Counted from the stretch's first letter, positions 46,335 through 55,451 are shown. The stretch is DNA of 64,000 nucleotides from an uncultured Lachnospiraceae bacterium (GCA_946557105.1 CAMNSZ010000006.1:1-64000), one strand, 5' to 3'. Numbers and translations are program-made. The notes: generated by a model not told the origin, from the letters alone.

Positions 46335-46378
46335 TGTCAGGTGACAAATTTCCCAGCGCGCTTGGTAGTTGTCAACTA
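46335..46378. promoter_or_regulatory. Two palindromes before the XRE membrane regulator
   Basis: TGTCA-GG-TGACA (46335-46346) and the 13-bp perfect palindrome TAGTTGTCAACTA (46366-46378), 64 and more bases before the gene. Probably operators, most simply of the XRE regulator itself. Confidence 0.45.
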
Positions 46379-46441
46379 AAGGATTTGCTAAACTGTTACC
46401 TGCAAAGAGATTCAAAAAGTAAAGGAAGGTTGGTAACTGAC

Positions 46442-47434
46442 ATGATTTTAGCGGAAAAGATTAGCGCACTCAGAAAAAAGAACGGTTGGTCTCAGGAGGA
46501 GCTTGCGGAGAAATTAAATATTTCCAGACAATCCGTTTCCAAATGGGAGAGCGGAGGCTCCATTCCCGATTTAGATAAGATTATTAAGCTGAGCGGATTG
46601 TTTGGGGTGAGCACAGACTATTTATTGAAGGATGAGCTGGAGGAAATCGTATATTCGGAAGCGGACGAGGAAGAAAATAAGGATGGAACCATGAAAAGCG
46701 TCTCTCTGGAGGAGGCGAATACTTTTATGGATTTGACGAGACAAGTGGCGAAGCAGATTGCTCTGGGAGTCAGTATTTGTATTTTCTCCCCTGTCTTTCT
46801 TATTTTGCTGGCGGGATTACAGGAATACGGAAAAATCGGTATGACGGAGGATATGGCGGGAGGGCTTGGCGTGTGCGTTCTTTTGGGATTTGTCGCCGTC
46901 GGCGCAGGGATTCTTATTTTGAATGGAATGAAGCTTGACAGGTATAAGTATATGGGGGAGGAAAATATTACCTTGCAATATGGGGTGGAAGGCATTGCCC
47001 GCATGAAGAAAGAGGCGTTTGCCAACACTTACAGGATCTGCATTGTGGTAGGCGTTATTTGCTGCATCATAAGCGTGGCGCCGCTTATGCTGTCGGTAGG
47101 ATTCGGGGCGGAGGAGTTTTGGATAATCTGCTGTGTGCCTGTGATGCTTATTATGATTGCGGTGGGGGTGAATCTGCTTGTATGGTCGGGAACCATTAAC
47201 GGAAGCTTTCAGAAGCTGTTGCAGGAAGGGGATTGGACGGAAGAAAATAAATATATGCAGCGGAAGACGTCATTTTTTCCGGGAATTTATTGGACGCTTA
47301 CCACGGCTTTGTTTCTTGGTATCGGCTTTTATAATAACAGCTGGAAATCCGCATGGATTGTATGGCCGGTGGCGGCGCTTGTTTTTGTGGCGTTAAGGAG
47401 AATGATTGAATTGATCATAAGGTCAAAAAAGTGA
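46442..47434 (+). CDS. XRE regulator with polytopic membrane C-terminal
   Basis: 330 aa from ATG 46442 with GGAAGG upstream; upstream in-frame start rejected for lack of a site. Helix-turn-helix 3-65 (ISALRKKNGWSQEELAEKLN; ISRQSVSKWESGGSIPDLDK). A linker follows, then about six hydrophobic segments (LGVSICIFSPVFLILLAGL; VCVLLGFVAVGAGILILN; IYWTLTTALFLGIGFY). Such membrane-tied XRE proteins are frequent beside ABC exporters in Firmicutes; an exporter follows here. Confidence 0.82.
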   Translation: MILAEKISALRKKNGWSQEELAEKLNISRQSVSKWESGGSIPDLDKIIKLSGLFGVSTDYLLKDELEEIVYSEADEEENKDGTMKSVSLEEANTFMDLTRQVAKQIALGVSICIFSPVFLILLAGLQEYGKIGMTEDMAGGLGVCVLLGFVAVGAGILILNGMKLDRYKYMGEENITLQYGVEGIARMKKEAFANTYRICIVVGVICCIISVAPLMLSVGFGAEEFWIICCVPVMLIMIAVGVNLLVWSGTINGSFQKLLQEGDWTEENKYMQRKTSFFPGIYWTLTTALFLGIGFYNNSWKSAWIVWPVAALVFVALRRMIELIIRSKK

Positions 47435-47590
47435 AAAGATAAATAGAACCGTTTATAGCCTTGTGCGTACCGTTCATCTAAAGTTTGTTTTCATATACGG
47501 CAGAAGCTGATATGCTTTTATCAGGAGCGCGGATAAAGCTGTTAGTCAGGATTGGCTGTGACTGAGAGGAAAACAGAGAGGAGAAGCGGT

Positions 47591-48316
47591 ATGGCAGAGG
47601 CTATTATTCATTTACGGAATATTACTAAGAAATATCGTGATTGCACTGCTGTAAGGGAATGCAGCCTTACGCTGGAGAGAGGAAAAATATACGGGCTGGT
47701 AGGGAAGAACGGAGCCGGTAAGACCACTATTATGAGGATGATTGCAGGCCTGAGCCTGCCTGACAGCGGGCAAGTAGAGCTGTTCGGGAAGGATGCCGGC
47801 AGCGGCGAAAGCGGAAAAATAGGAACGCTGATTGAAGCTCCCAGCCTAAACGGCAGTATGACCGCAAAGGAAAATCTTCGGTTTTACAGAATGCTGTCGA
47901 AAAAAAAAGGGTGCTATGACACGGATGAGGAGCTGCTTACGCTGGTAGGGCTCTCGGATATTAAGAGGAGAAGGGTAAAGGATTATTCTTTGGGGATGCG
48001 CCAGAGATTAGGGATTGCAGTGGCGCTGCTTACCAAGCCGGAGTTTGTAATGCTGGACGAGCCGGTAAACGGGCTTGACCCCATCGGCGTGGTGGAAATC
48101 AGGAAGCTGATTAAGAAGCTTTCTGAGAAGGAAGGAATGACCTTTCTTATTTCCAGCCATAATTTGCCGGAGCTGTATCAGACGGCTACGGATTATATTA
48201 TTATCGATAAGGGTGTTGTGAAAAAGGAAATCTCCCAAGAGGAGCTGGAACGTGAGAGGCATGAAAGTCTGGAGGAATACTTCCTTTCGGTGATTGGCGA
48301 AGGAGAAGCAAAATAA
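47591..48316 (+). CDS. ABC exporter ATP-binding protein
   Basis: 241 aa from ATG 47591, GAGGAG 7 bp upstream. Walker A VGKNGAGKTTIM, signature SLGMRQRLGIAVALL, Walker B FVMLDEPVNGLDP and H-loop ISSHNLPE. Of the bacitracin/lantibiotic-type (BcrA/CcmA) subfamily. The permease gene follows at 126 bp. Context with an XRE membrane regulator suggests response to a peptide or antibiotic. Confidence 0.87.
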   Translation: MAEAIIHLRNITKKYRDCTAVRECSLTLERGKIYGLVGKNGAGKTTIMRMIAGLSLPDSGQVELFGKDAGSGESGKIGTLIEAPSLNGSMTAKENLRFYRMLSKKKGCYDTDEELLTLVGLSDIKRRRVKDYSLGMRQRLGIAVALLTKPEFVMLDEPVNGLDPIGVVEIRKLIKKLSEKEGMTFLISSHNLPELYQTATDYIIIDKGVVKKEISQEELERERHESLEEYFLSVIGEGEAK

Positions 48317-48442
48317 CGAGGAGCAGGGTTGAATAAAAATGCGTATTCAACGGTTGATTCCTGCGGGCGACGAGTCAAGTAGACGTGCCTGCAGCGGGGG
48401 TATTGATTGGAGGGCGCGCCGTAACGCGCAGATAGGATAGAG

Positions 48443-49228
48443 ATGAAAAGATTGTTTTGTGCAACCTTATATAGAATGTGGAAATCCACGGGAACAAGAA
48501 TAGCGTTTCTTATTACTTATGTGGCAGCAATTCTTTATTTTGTGCTGGCGCGTATGGTGGCAGTGGGGAAGCTTGGCGTAGAGCAGGCCGGCAGTGTCAG
48601 CGGTCTGGGAGACGCCATGATTATCTGGCTGAGCGGTTCTTTAGTGATAGGACTTTTGGTGGGTTCGGATTTCGAGAACAAGACCATACACGGCGCCATC
48701 TGCTTTGGCAGAAAGAAAATTATCGGAAACTATGTGGCGGTGTTTGCAGTGCTTGTAGCGCTGTTGGCATTGCCTTACACCATAGGCTCCCTCGCGTGTA
48801 TTTTTGCCGGAATTGATATGACGGGGGCGGAGCAGGCGGCGATTTCCGTTTACTTGGGAAATGTGCTTATTTATACAAAGGGAGCCTCTGCAGGGAAATT
48901 GATATTGTCCTATTTGTCTTATGCTATGGTCTATGTGGGGCAGCTCAGCATTTGTATTCCTGCAGCCGTGAAGCTGAAAAAGCCGGCGGCAGTCACTGCT
49001 TTCGGTTTTTTCCTCGGAATGCTTTCGGCGCTTCTTGCAACTCTTGCGTCCAAGGTGGAAATATTAGATAATATCTATAAGCTTACGCCCTATCGTTACA
49101 ATATGGAAACACTGGGAATCGGCGGCTCCTATGGGGATATGCTGCTTGCCGTTGCCGTGAGCGTTGTATTTGCAGGGCTTATGGGGCTGCTCTCATGGAA
49201 GTTGTTTTGCAGGGCGGAGATTAAGTAG
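48443..49228 (+). CDS. ABC-2 type permease
   Basis: 261 aa, six hydrophobic segments: RIAFLITYVAAILYFVLA, WLSGSLVIGLLVGSDFE and, toward the end, MLLAVAVSVVFAGLMGLLSW. Partner of the ATPase upstream. The DFENKTIHGAICFGRKKIIG stretch is the typical cytoplasmic coupling helix after TM2 of lantibiotic-type permeases. ATG 48443 with a weak AGGATAGAG site. Confidence 0.8.
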   Translation: MKRLFCATLYRMWKSTGTRIAFLITYVAAILYFVLARMVAVGKLGVEQAGSVSGLGDAMIIWLSGSLVIGLLVGSDFENKTIHGAICFGRKKIIGNYVAVFAVLVALLALPYTIGSLACIFAGIDMTGAEQAAISVYLGNVLIYTKGASAGKLILSYLSYAMVYVGQLSICIPAAVKLKKPAAVTAFGFFLGMLSALLATLASKVEILDNIYKLTPYRYNMETLGIGGSYGDMLLAVAVSVVFAGLMGLLSWKLFCRAEIK

Positions 49229-49341
49229 GCTTAGGGCGCCCTCTAAGGGGATGCCATGTGTGGTGAGGCGGTTGAAGGCGTCGGTTTTTGCCGATAAGAG
49301 GACTTTTAGCAGAGGGAAAGGTATGGTTAGCGGAATTTATT

Positions 49342-49785
49342 ATGCGGGTTGAGACTAGGATAAGCGATGCCTATCGGGAAATCGAGGTACACATTTGTAA
49401 TCATGAAATGAATCGTCAGGTGGAAGAGGTTGCCGCCCGGATTTTTCGTGTGGTAAACGATACCATTACGGGCGTGGACAAGGATGGGGTGAGGGTGCTT
49501 TCGACAAGCGAGATTATCCGTTTTTTTGCAGAGAATCAAAAGGTGCTGGCACAGGACGAAAGGGGAACCTACTCCATTCATCAAAAGCTTTATGAGCTGG
49601 AAGAGCTTTTGGACGCCGGACAATTCTTACGAATCTCCAAATCGGAAATAGTGAATCTTCGCAAGATACGGCGGTTGGATATGAAGCTTGCCGGCACGAT
49701 TAAGGTAATTCTCTGCGACGGTACTTGCACCTATACCTCAAGACGCAATATTCCCCGGCTGAAAAAGGCGCTGGGGATTCAGTAA
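49342..49785 (+). CDS. LytTR-domain DNA-binding regulator
   Basis: 147 aa from ATG 49342 (weak GCGGAA upstream; an earlier start would add 18 residues). After ~35 residues (RISDAYREIEVHICNH) comes the LytTR domain: TGVDKDGVRVLSTSEIIRFF, TYSIHQKLYELEELLDAGQF, LRISKSEIVNLRKIRRLD. No receiver domain. Paired with a DUF3021 membrane protein downstream, the usual arrangement in Firmicutes, where the membrane partner controls the regulator. Confidence 0.85.
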   Translation: MRVETRISDAYREIEVHICNHEMNRQVEEVAARIFRVVNDTITGVDKDGVRVLSTSEIIRFFAENQKVLAQDERGTYSIHQKLYELEELLDAGQFLRISKSEIVNLRKIRRLDMKLAGTIKVILCDGTCTYTSRRNIPRLKKALGIQ

Positions 49786-49920
49786 CAGGGAGCCGGCTGA
49801 ATGGGAAATCGCAGCAAAAAAGCAATTGAAAACCTGTAGAAAGCCGGTGGGAGGTTATGAACGGAGTGGTAAACCGTTGGGATTTGTGTGTCGCTGCCGG
49901 TAGGGAGGTTGGACAGGATA

Positions 49921-50388
49921 ATGAAATTATTGATGAAAAGATGCGGACAGAGCTTTGGAATTTCCGCCATATGCGGGCTTTTAGTAAATCTGTTGATTGA
50001 AATAGGGGTGCGTTTCGCCACAGGGGATGAGGGCTTTGTGCCGCTTGCGCCGGAGTTTGTGGCGTTTTTTCCGTCTAAAACAATAGCAATGGAGGTCAAC
50101 ATTCTGCTGTACGGCGTAATCGGCGCGGTATTTGCGGCTGCGGCATATGTGTACGAGCAGGAGAGACTGGGCTATATATGGCAGAACTTTATTTATTTTC
50201 TTGTGACAAGCGTTGTATGGATACCTATTGTGATACTGGTATGGCAGCTTCAAAGGTACCCGCAGGCACTGATTTCCACGCTGGCTGGCTTTGCCGGAAC
50301 TTATGTGATTATGTCCTATGCGGGATATCGAATTACCAAAAAAGATGTGGACAGGATTAACCGGGCGCTGGCGCAGGAGGTACGTTAA
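49921..50388 (+). CDS. DUF3021 membrane protein partnered with LytTR
   Basis: 155 aa from ATG 49921 (GGGAGGTTGGACAGG upstream). Four membrane helices: ISAICGLLVNLLIEIGVRF, ILLYGVIGAVFAAAAYVYE, FIYFLVTSVVWIPIVILVW, LISTLAGFAGTYVIMSYAG. It matches DUF3021. Likely an anti-activator or sensor for the LytTR protein. A terminator begins at its stop codon. Confidence 0.82.
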   Translation: MKLLMKRCGQSFGISAICGLLVNLLIEIGVRFATGDEGFVPLAPEFVAFFPSKTIAMEVNILLYGVIGAVFAAAAYVYEQERLGYIWQNFIYFLVTSVVWIPIVILVWQLQRYPQALISTLAGFAGTYVIMSYAGYRITKKDVDRINRALAQEVR

Positions 50389-50436
50389 AAAGGGGCTGTC
50401 GCAATAAATATTGCACATACAGGCTGCCCCTTTTTG
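50387..50436. terminator. Bidirectional terminator between convergent genes
   Basis: AAAAAGGGGC / GCCCCTTTTT stem with an inner GCAATA/TATTGC hairpin. The T-run lies on both strands, so it can end both the DUF3021 gene and the carbamate kinase gene; the first arm overlaps the DUF3021 stop. Confidence 0.8.
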
Positions 50437-50521
50437 TTGTAACGATCCTGCTTGCCCGCAATATCATCGGGCTGGCACTGTATTGTTGTTTCTTGCACGG
50501 TGGAAGATACTGGTATTATCT

Positions 50522-51457
50522 TTACACCGTAATCACCGTACCCGTCTTCCCTTTAATCGCATCCTTTACGCATTTCATGGAGGTAATCAGAACTTTGCCG
50601 CCGGGAACCTTTTCCAGATAGGTGACTGCCGCCTCTATCTTGGGAAGCATGGTGCCCGCCTCAAATTCGCCTGCCTCAATGGCGGCTTTTGCCTCGGCAA
50701 GAGTCATGGAGGCAATGGGCGTCTGGCTTTCTGTGCCGAAATTCTTATAAACACAATCTACGCCGGTCAAGATAATTAGCTCATCCGTCTTTAAATCGGC
50801 GGCAAGCTTTCCGGCGATGGCGTCCTTTTCAATAACGGCGGAGGCGCCCTTTAGGGCATGCTTCTGCTCGATTACAGGGATACCGCCTCCTCCGCAGGCA
50901 ATAACCACTTGGTCTGCGTCCGCAAGGGTACGGATAGCCTCTATCTCTACGATATCGATAGGCTTTGGGGCCGCGACTACACGGCGGAAGCCCTTGCCCG
51001 TCTCTTCCTTTACATAATTCCCCTTCTTTATCTCGGTCTCGGCGTCCTCCTTGGACATATGGCGTCCGATGACCTTGGTAGGCTCGTAGAATGCTTCGTC
51101 ATAGGGGTCCACCGTAACTTGTGTGAGGATGGTGCTGACGGGCTTGGAAATGCCGCGGTCGAGAAGCTCGGCTCTCAAGGAATTCTGGATATCATAGCCC
51201 ACATAGCCCTGACTCATTGCGGAGCAAACGCACATGGGAGCGGGGGTATAATCAATGTATACACGGCGCAGCTCGGTCATAGCCTTGTGTATCATGCTGA
51301 CCTGAGGACCGTTGCTGTGGGTGATGGTGAGCTGATAATCCTCCTCCACCAAATCGGCAAGGGCTTTTGCCGTTATTTTTACTGCGTCCCATTGCTCCAT
51401 GGTGGTATAGCCCAGCGCATCATGTCCAAGGGAGACAACAACTTTTTTCTTACTCAT
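50522..51457 (-). CDS. arcC: Carbamate kinase
   Basis: 311 aa, ATG after GAGAGG. KVVVSLGHDALGYTTMEQWD, THSNGPQVSMI, QVTVDPYDEAFYEPTKVIG, VVAAPKPIDIVEI, VIACGGGGIPVIEQ, VIEKDAIAGKLAADL and DELIILTGVDCVYKNFGT cover the whole amino-acid-kinase fold. Makes ATP from carbamoyl phosphate (reverse synthesis). Usual LGGNAL is LGHDAL here. No arcA/arcB alongside, so perhaps purine or other carbamoyl-producing catabolism feeds it. Confidence 0.9.
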   Translation of the reverse strand: MSKKKVVVSLGHDALGYTTMEQWDAVKITAKALADLVEEDYQLTITHSNGPQVSMIHKAMTELRRVYIDYTPAPMCVCSAMSQGYVGYDIQNSLRAELLDRGISKPVSTILTQVTVDPYDEAFYEPTKVIGRHMSKEDAETEIKKGNYVKEETGKGFRRVVAAPKPIDIVEIEAIRTLADADQVVIACGGGGIPVIEQKHALKGASAVIEKDAIAGKLAADLKTDELIILTGVDCVYKNFGTESQTPIASMTLAEAKAAIEAGEFEAGTMLPKIEAAVTYLEKVPGGKVLITSMKCVKDAIKGKTGTVITV

Positions 51458-51524
51458 AAAAACCTCTCATTCTGCCGGCAAAGCGGCATCTTCAATTTTC
51501 TATTGCTGTCCAAGTGGAGATTTC

Positions 51525-51598
51525 CATCTGCTTTGAATTTTGCCGCCATGGTGACATGCTTCATCTGCTTTGGGCTTAGCCGCCACGGCGACGTGTTT
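51525..51598 (-). repeat. Two tandem 37-bp repeats between arcC and aroA
   Basis: Two copies (51525-51561 and 51562-51598) share CATCTGCTTTG, then GCCGCCA-GG-GAC-TG; a third, decayed copy starts at 51599 (TATCTG). The 37-bp period is not a multiple of three, and no reading frame crosses it, so it is not a coding repeat. Confidence 0.6.
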
Positions 51599-51679
51599 TA
51601 TCTGTCTTGTATTCTTTCGATAAAACGGTGGCTGATACGGGCGGCGCTCCATTCGGATATGCTGTAAGTATAGCATAAA

Positions 51680-53101
51680 TTAAATACTGTGTATAGCATT
51701 TTCCAGTACCTGAAAATAGTTTTCAAAGGTTTTGCGGCAGCAGGAGGGATTGGCAATCACGATGCCTTCGCTGCGAAGTCCAATCAGGGAAAAGCCCATT
51801 GCCATCCGGTGGTCGTCGTAGGTTTCCACGAGAGAGGGCTTGGGATGCCCGGGGTATATGGTAACGGAACCTTCCGTTTCTTCACAGCGGACGCCCATTT
51901 TGGAAAGCTCCGTCACGATTGCCGAAATCCGGTTGCTCTCCTGAAAGCGGATATGCCCAATTCCTGTTATGGTGGTGGGAGTCTGGGCAAAGGGAGCAAT
52001 GGCGGCAAGCGTAATCGCCTGATCGGAGCAGGCTGACATATCCACGGTAATTCCCTGATAGCTTCCGTTTTCAGGGGGAAGAGCCAGAATACCGTCCTGC
52101 CTGTCGATAACCCGACAGCCCAACCTTTTTAAAATTCTTAAAAATTCCACATCTCCCTGCATGGAAGAAAAATGTACGTTCTTTACCAGCACGGGAAGGT
52201 TAAGAAGGGGAGCCATCGCGTAAAAATAACAGGCGGCCGACACATCGGGCTCAATCCGGTAATCTATGGCACGGTAGCGTTGCCCTGCTTCGGTAAAAAA
52301 GCAGTCGGAAGCCGTCCGATTGGTACATACCCCAAACTGTTCCATCATTTTGCGGGTCATTTCTATGTAAGCCATGCCGTGGGTTCCTTCCACCCGAACG
52401 GTAAAATTCTTTTCGGACAGGCAGGAGGCGATTAGTAGGGCGCTTAAAAACTGGCTGCTGTGTTCAATGTCAACGGTTATTTGATTTTGTGAAAAGCCGT
52501 GGCTTTTCAGAGTAAACGGAAAATATCCTTTACTGCCGGGAGAGTCATAAAGGATTTCGCAGCCAAGCTCCTGCAGGCAGGAAAGAAGAGGAGCCATGGG
52601 GCGTCTGCGCATTTGCTCGGAGGCATCCATGTGGTAAACGCCGTGGGATACGCCCAAATATGCTGTGAGAAAGCGGGCGGCAGTTCCTGCGCTGCCCACA
52701 TATAGAGCCGATTCCTTCAAGGGAACCTCTCCGCCGCAGCCGGTGACGGTGACAATTTGATTTTCTTCATCTATAGTAGTCGCAAAACCCAAGGCCTGCA
52801 CGCATTTTAAAAAATGTCTGGAGTCGTCGCTGAAAAGAGTGTTTCGCAGCGTGGATGTTCCGTTTGCAAGAGTTGCCAGAAGAAGCGCGCGGTTGGTAAT
52901 GCTCTTAGAGCCGGGAACACTCACCGTCAGAGGATTTTCAGCCGCAGCCCTTGCGGTGGGGCGGGCAAAGGCGGAAGCCTGCGTGAGGCAGCCGGAGTTG
53001 GCGCCGTATCCGAACAGGCGGGTATAAACACAGGGAACCCTGTAGGTTTCCGTAAATTTCGTTTTGGATTTCGCATGATTGGCGGCTATTATATTTTGCA
53101 T
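51680..53101 (-). CDS. aroA: 3-phosphoshikimate 1-carboxyvinyltransferase (EPSP synthase)
   Basis: 473 aa from the ATG preceded by GAGAGGG; a start 14 codons upstream lacks a site. Core begins VSVPGSKSITNRALLLATLA, then YVGSAGTAARFLTAYLGV, QMRRRPMAPLL, PDVSAACYFYAMAPL, ESNRISAIVTELSKMGV, YDDHRMAMGFSL. The enzyme joins PEP to shikimate 3-phosphate in chorismate synthesis. About 55 residues precede the normal start of the family (KFTETYRVPCVYTRLFGYGA); their role is unknown. The loop SAGTAARF has Ser/Ala where many bacteria have NAGTA, a class II-like feature. Confidence 0.9.
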   Translation of the reverse strand: MQNIIAANHAKSKTKFTETYRVPCVYTRLFGYGANSGCLTQASAFARPTARAAAENPLTVSVPGSKSITNRALLLATLANGTSTLRNTLFSDDSRHFLKCVQALGFATTIDEENQIVTVTGCGGEVPLKESALYVGSAGTAARFLTAYLGVSHGVYHMDASEQMRRRPMAPLLSCLQELGCEILYDSPGSKGYFPFTLKSHGFSQNQITVDIEHSSQFLSALLIASCLSEKNFTVRVEGTHGMAYIEMTRKMMEQFGVCTNRTASDCFFTEAGQRYRAIDYRIEPDVSAACYFYAMAPLLNLPVLVKNVHFSSMQGDVEFLRILKRLGCRVIDRQDGILALPPENGSYQGITVDMSACSDQAITLAAIAPFAQTPTTITGIGHIRFQESNRISAIVTELSKMGVRCEETEGSVTIYPGHPKPSLVETYDDHRMAMGFSLIGLRSEGIVIANPSCCRKTFENYFQVLENAIHSI

Positions 53102-53143
53102 GTTTTCCCTCTCTTTTTTTCTTCGCCCCGTATTGTCTGCCAT

Positions 53144-53512
53144 AGACTGTTAACAGCCGGGGCACTATCCGGCACGGACGGCATAGGACGGGCACTCGGC
53201 TTTGTAAATGTCGGTAATACGTTTTGTAAAAGGGGCATTGTCGGGCTTATTATAGCATGCCGGACGTAAAACTTCAATGCGGCAGCGTGGGCCTTGGAGG
53301 TAAAATGAGTCCGGGCTGACTGACCGAAGCTTTGGAGTATAGTCATATCGTCAATCATAAACGGAAAAACAAATTTATACGTGTCTAAAACAAATTTAGA
53401 ATTTGTATAATCAGGGAAATTGTGATACAATTAATAAAACGTTTATGAAGGACGAGGCAGAAATGCATTGTAGCTTTAATTGTTTGACCGAAGAAAGTAT
53501 AGAGAGCGATAG
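53144..53512. other. Intergenic stretch between divergent genes
   Basis: Holds the aroA promoter region (minus) and, at 53390-53411, an operator-like palindrome overlapping a TATAAT. No gene. A TTGTGATACAAT element at 53421-53432 is a second promoter candidate. Confidence 0.45.
53390..53411 (+). promoter_or_regulatory. 17-bp palindrome overlapping a -10 box
   Basis: Perfect ACAAATT-TAG-AATTTGT (53390-53406) shares its last base with TATAAT (53406-53411). A partial copy ACAAATTTA is 21 bp upstream (53369-53377). It fits repressor control of the diguanylate cyclase gene 102 bp downstream. Confidence 0.45.
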
Positions 53513-55393
53513 ATGAAAAAAAGGATAGCGGTTTTTGCAAACGGATGGGGAACGGAATATTTAATGGAAGTGGTCAACGGAATTTACGGCGTCGCCAAGG
53601 ACGAGAATGTGGACATATTCACTTTCGTGGACTTTTCCAGCTTTTCCGAGCAGGGAAAAATTAACAGCAGTGAATGTAATATATTCCGGCTTCCCGAACT
53701 GAAGGATTTTGACGGTGTGGTTCTCATGGCAAATTCATTCAATATGCAAGAGGAAATAGATTACGTGTATCGTACAGTGAAGGAGGCGGGGATTCCGGCC
53801 GTCAGCATAGAGTATGATTTTGAAGGAATAGTAACCATCAACACCGACAATTATGATGGAATGTACGACCTTGCAAAGCATGTGATACAGGAGCACGGCG
53901 CCGAGAGGATTGTGTATATGGGAGGCCCCAGCGAGCATTTGGAGAGCAATATCAGGCTGCAGGCGGTGAAGGATGTGGCGGTTGAAAACGGTTTTTCACT
54001 GCGGGAAGAAGATATTTTATACGGAGACTGGGCGAAGAATATGTCCCAAAGGCTGGTCAGAGAGTGGTTGGATGGGCATGACGGTCTGCCGGATGCTTTT
54101 ATCTGCGCCAATGATATTATGGCTATGGCTGTCTGCGAGCTTGTGACGGAATTAGGTTACATGGTACCGGAGGATGTGTTGATTACCGGCTATGACTGTC
54201 TTAAGCTGGGTCAGGAATATACCCCTTCCATAGCCTCGGTCAGTCATGAATGGGGCAAAATGGGAGAAAAGGCGTTGAGGATGCTGATAGAGCAAATGGA
54301 AGGCAGGAGCGGCGACGATACCATTATTATGAGGAATAGATTTGTTCCCGGCGCAAGCTGCGGCTGCAGCGTAAGCAGGGCAAGAGGTCATAATGCCCAT
54401 AAGATTGACGGCTTCCTTTGCGATTCGCATTTCAGGCATATATATCTTGCGGTCAGAAAGGCTGAGGATGCAGGTGATTTGAATAGGAGTCTGGACGAGC
54501 TCTTCCGGAATGATTGCTGGATGGAGGGTAAAAACCTTATGCTTTGTCTGGATCAGGAGTTTTTTAATATTGAGGTGAGGGATGAGAACCTGCGTATGCA
54601 GGGCTACAGTGATAATATGGATGTGATTTGCTCCCTCTCAAACGGTGTGCCGAGACCGCATCAGGTTATGGCGCGCAGGGAAGCAATGTTCCGCGCTTCG
54701 GATGAAAATCCGGAGCCTGAGGTATATATTTTTGTGCCGCTGTACAATGAAAACAGAAGCTACGGTTTTGCCATGTTAGCCAGAGATATTGATATTATAG
54801 AGGATAATTATCTATATATTTGGACCAGACATATGAATCAGTATCTGGAGCAGGTGAGGCGCAACATTACTATAGCCGACTTGACGAGAAAGCTTACAGA
54901 GCTTTCCGTGACAGATGTGCTTACCGGAGTGTATAACCGGGCAGGTTGTGAGAAGATAGCTTATCCTATGCTGTCGGAATGGCATGGCGCGGGGGAAACC
55001 GGAGCGGTTATGATAGCGGACATTGACAGAATGAAGACGATCAATGATAAATACGGTCATGCCAACGGTGATTTGGCGCTGCGCACCGTGGCGGCGGTTT
55101 TAAAGGCCCAGCTGCCCTCAGACTGGATTATATCCAGATTCGGCGGGGATGAGTTTTTTGTAGGGGGAAAGCTGAAGGAAGGAATGGATTTGGAGGAAAT
55201 GCGGGATAGCATTTTGAAGAATCTTGCCATGGAGGTACAAAAACGAAAGATTACCTTTGAGCTTAATTTGAGTATCGGCTACTGTAAGCTGGAGTCGGGC
55301 AGAGAGCTTGATTTGGAAGGCGCCCTGCGTCAGGCGGATCAGTCTATGTATGCCGTCAAGAAGGTGCATCATCTGGAAAGCGAAAACAAGTAA
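53513..55393 (+). CDS. LacI-type ligand sensor fused to GGDEF diguanylate cyclase
   Basis: 626 aa. Residues 1-290 match the periplasmic-binding-like sensor of LacI regulators (IAVFANGWGTEYLMEVVNGI; DGVVLMANSFN; DAFICANDIMAMAVCELV; PEDVLITGYDC), but with no signal peptide and no DNA-binding domain. A middle helical/GAF-like part follows (about 300-450), then GGDEF with SVTDVLTGVYNRAG, MIADIDRMKTINDKYGH, FGGDEFFVGG (544-548). The RxxD inhibitory site is not visible. Should make c-di-GMP inside the cell in response to a sugar-like ligand. Confidence 0.88.
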   Translation: MKKRIAVFANGWGTEYLMEVVNGIYGVAKDENVDIFTFVDFSSFSEQGKINSSECNIFRLPELKDFDGVVLMANSFNMQEEIDYVYRTVKEAGIPAVSIEYDFEGIVTINTDNYDGMYDLAKHVIQEHGAERIVYMGGPSEHLESNIRLQAVKDVAVENGFSLREEDILYGDWAKNMSQRLVREWLDGHDGLPDAFICANDIMAMAVCELVTELGYMVPEDVLITGYDCLKLGQEYTPSIASVSHEWGKMGEKALRMLIEQMEGRSGDDTIIMRNRFVPGASCGCSVSRARGHNAHKIDGFLCDSHFRHIYLAVRKAEDAGDLNRSLDELFRNDCWMEGKNLMLCLDQEFFNIEVRDENLRMQGYSDNMDVICSLSNGVPRPHQVMARREAMFRASDENPEPEVYIFVPLYNENRSYGFAMLARDIDIIEDNYLYIWTRHMNQYLEQVRRNITIADLTRKLTELSVTDVLTGVYNRAGCEKIAYPMLSEWHGAGETGAVMIADIDRMKTINDKYGHANGDLALRTVAAVLKAQLPSDWIISRFGGDEFFVGGKLKEGMDLEEMRDSILKNLAMEVQKRKITFELNLSIGYCKLESGRELDLEGALRQADQSMYAVKKVHHLESENK

Positions 55394-55408
55394 AATAATC
55401 GGTAGCAT

Positions 55409-55450
55409 ACGCTGTCTTCTGTATTTAATACAGAGGCAGCGTTTATTTTT
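55409..55450 (+). terminator. Terminator after the diguanylate cyclase gene
   Basis: Arms ACGCTG-CTTCTGTA / TACAGA-GCAGCGT with T-rich tail TTTATTTTT, 15 bp after the stop. Confidence 0.85.
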
Positions 55451-55451
55451 C

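Noticed and set aside
51525..51610. CRISPR-like direct repeats
   Set aside because: Tandem, no spacers, and only two good copies.
50858..51667. 269-aa plus-strand frame over carbamate kinase
   Set aside because: The minus strand is an intact carbamate kinase; this is a shadow.
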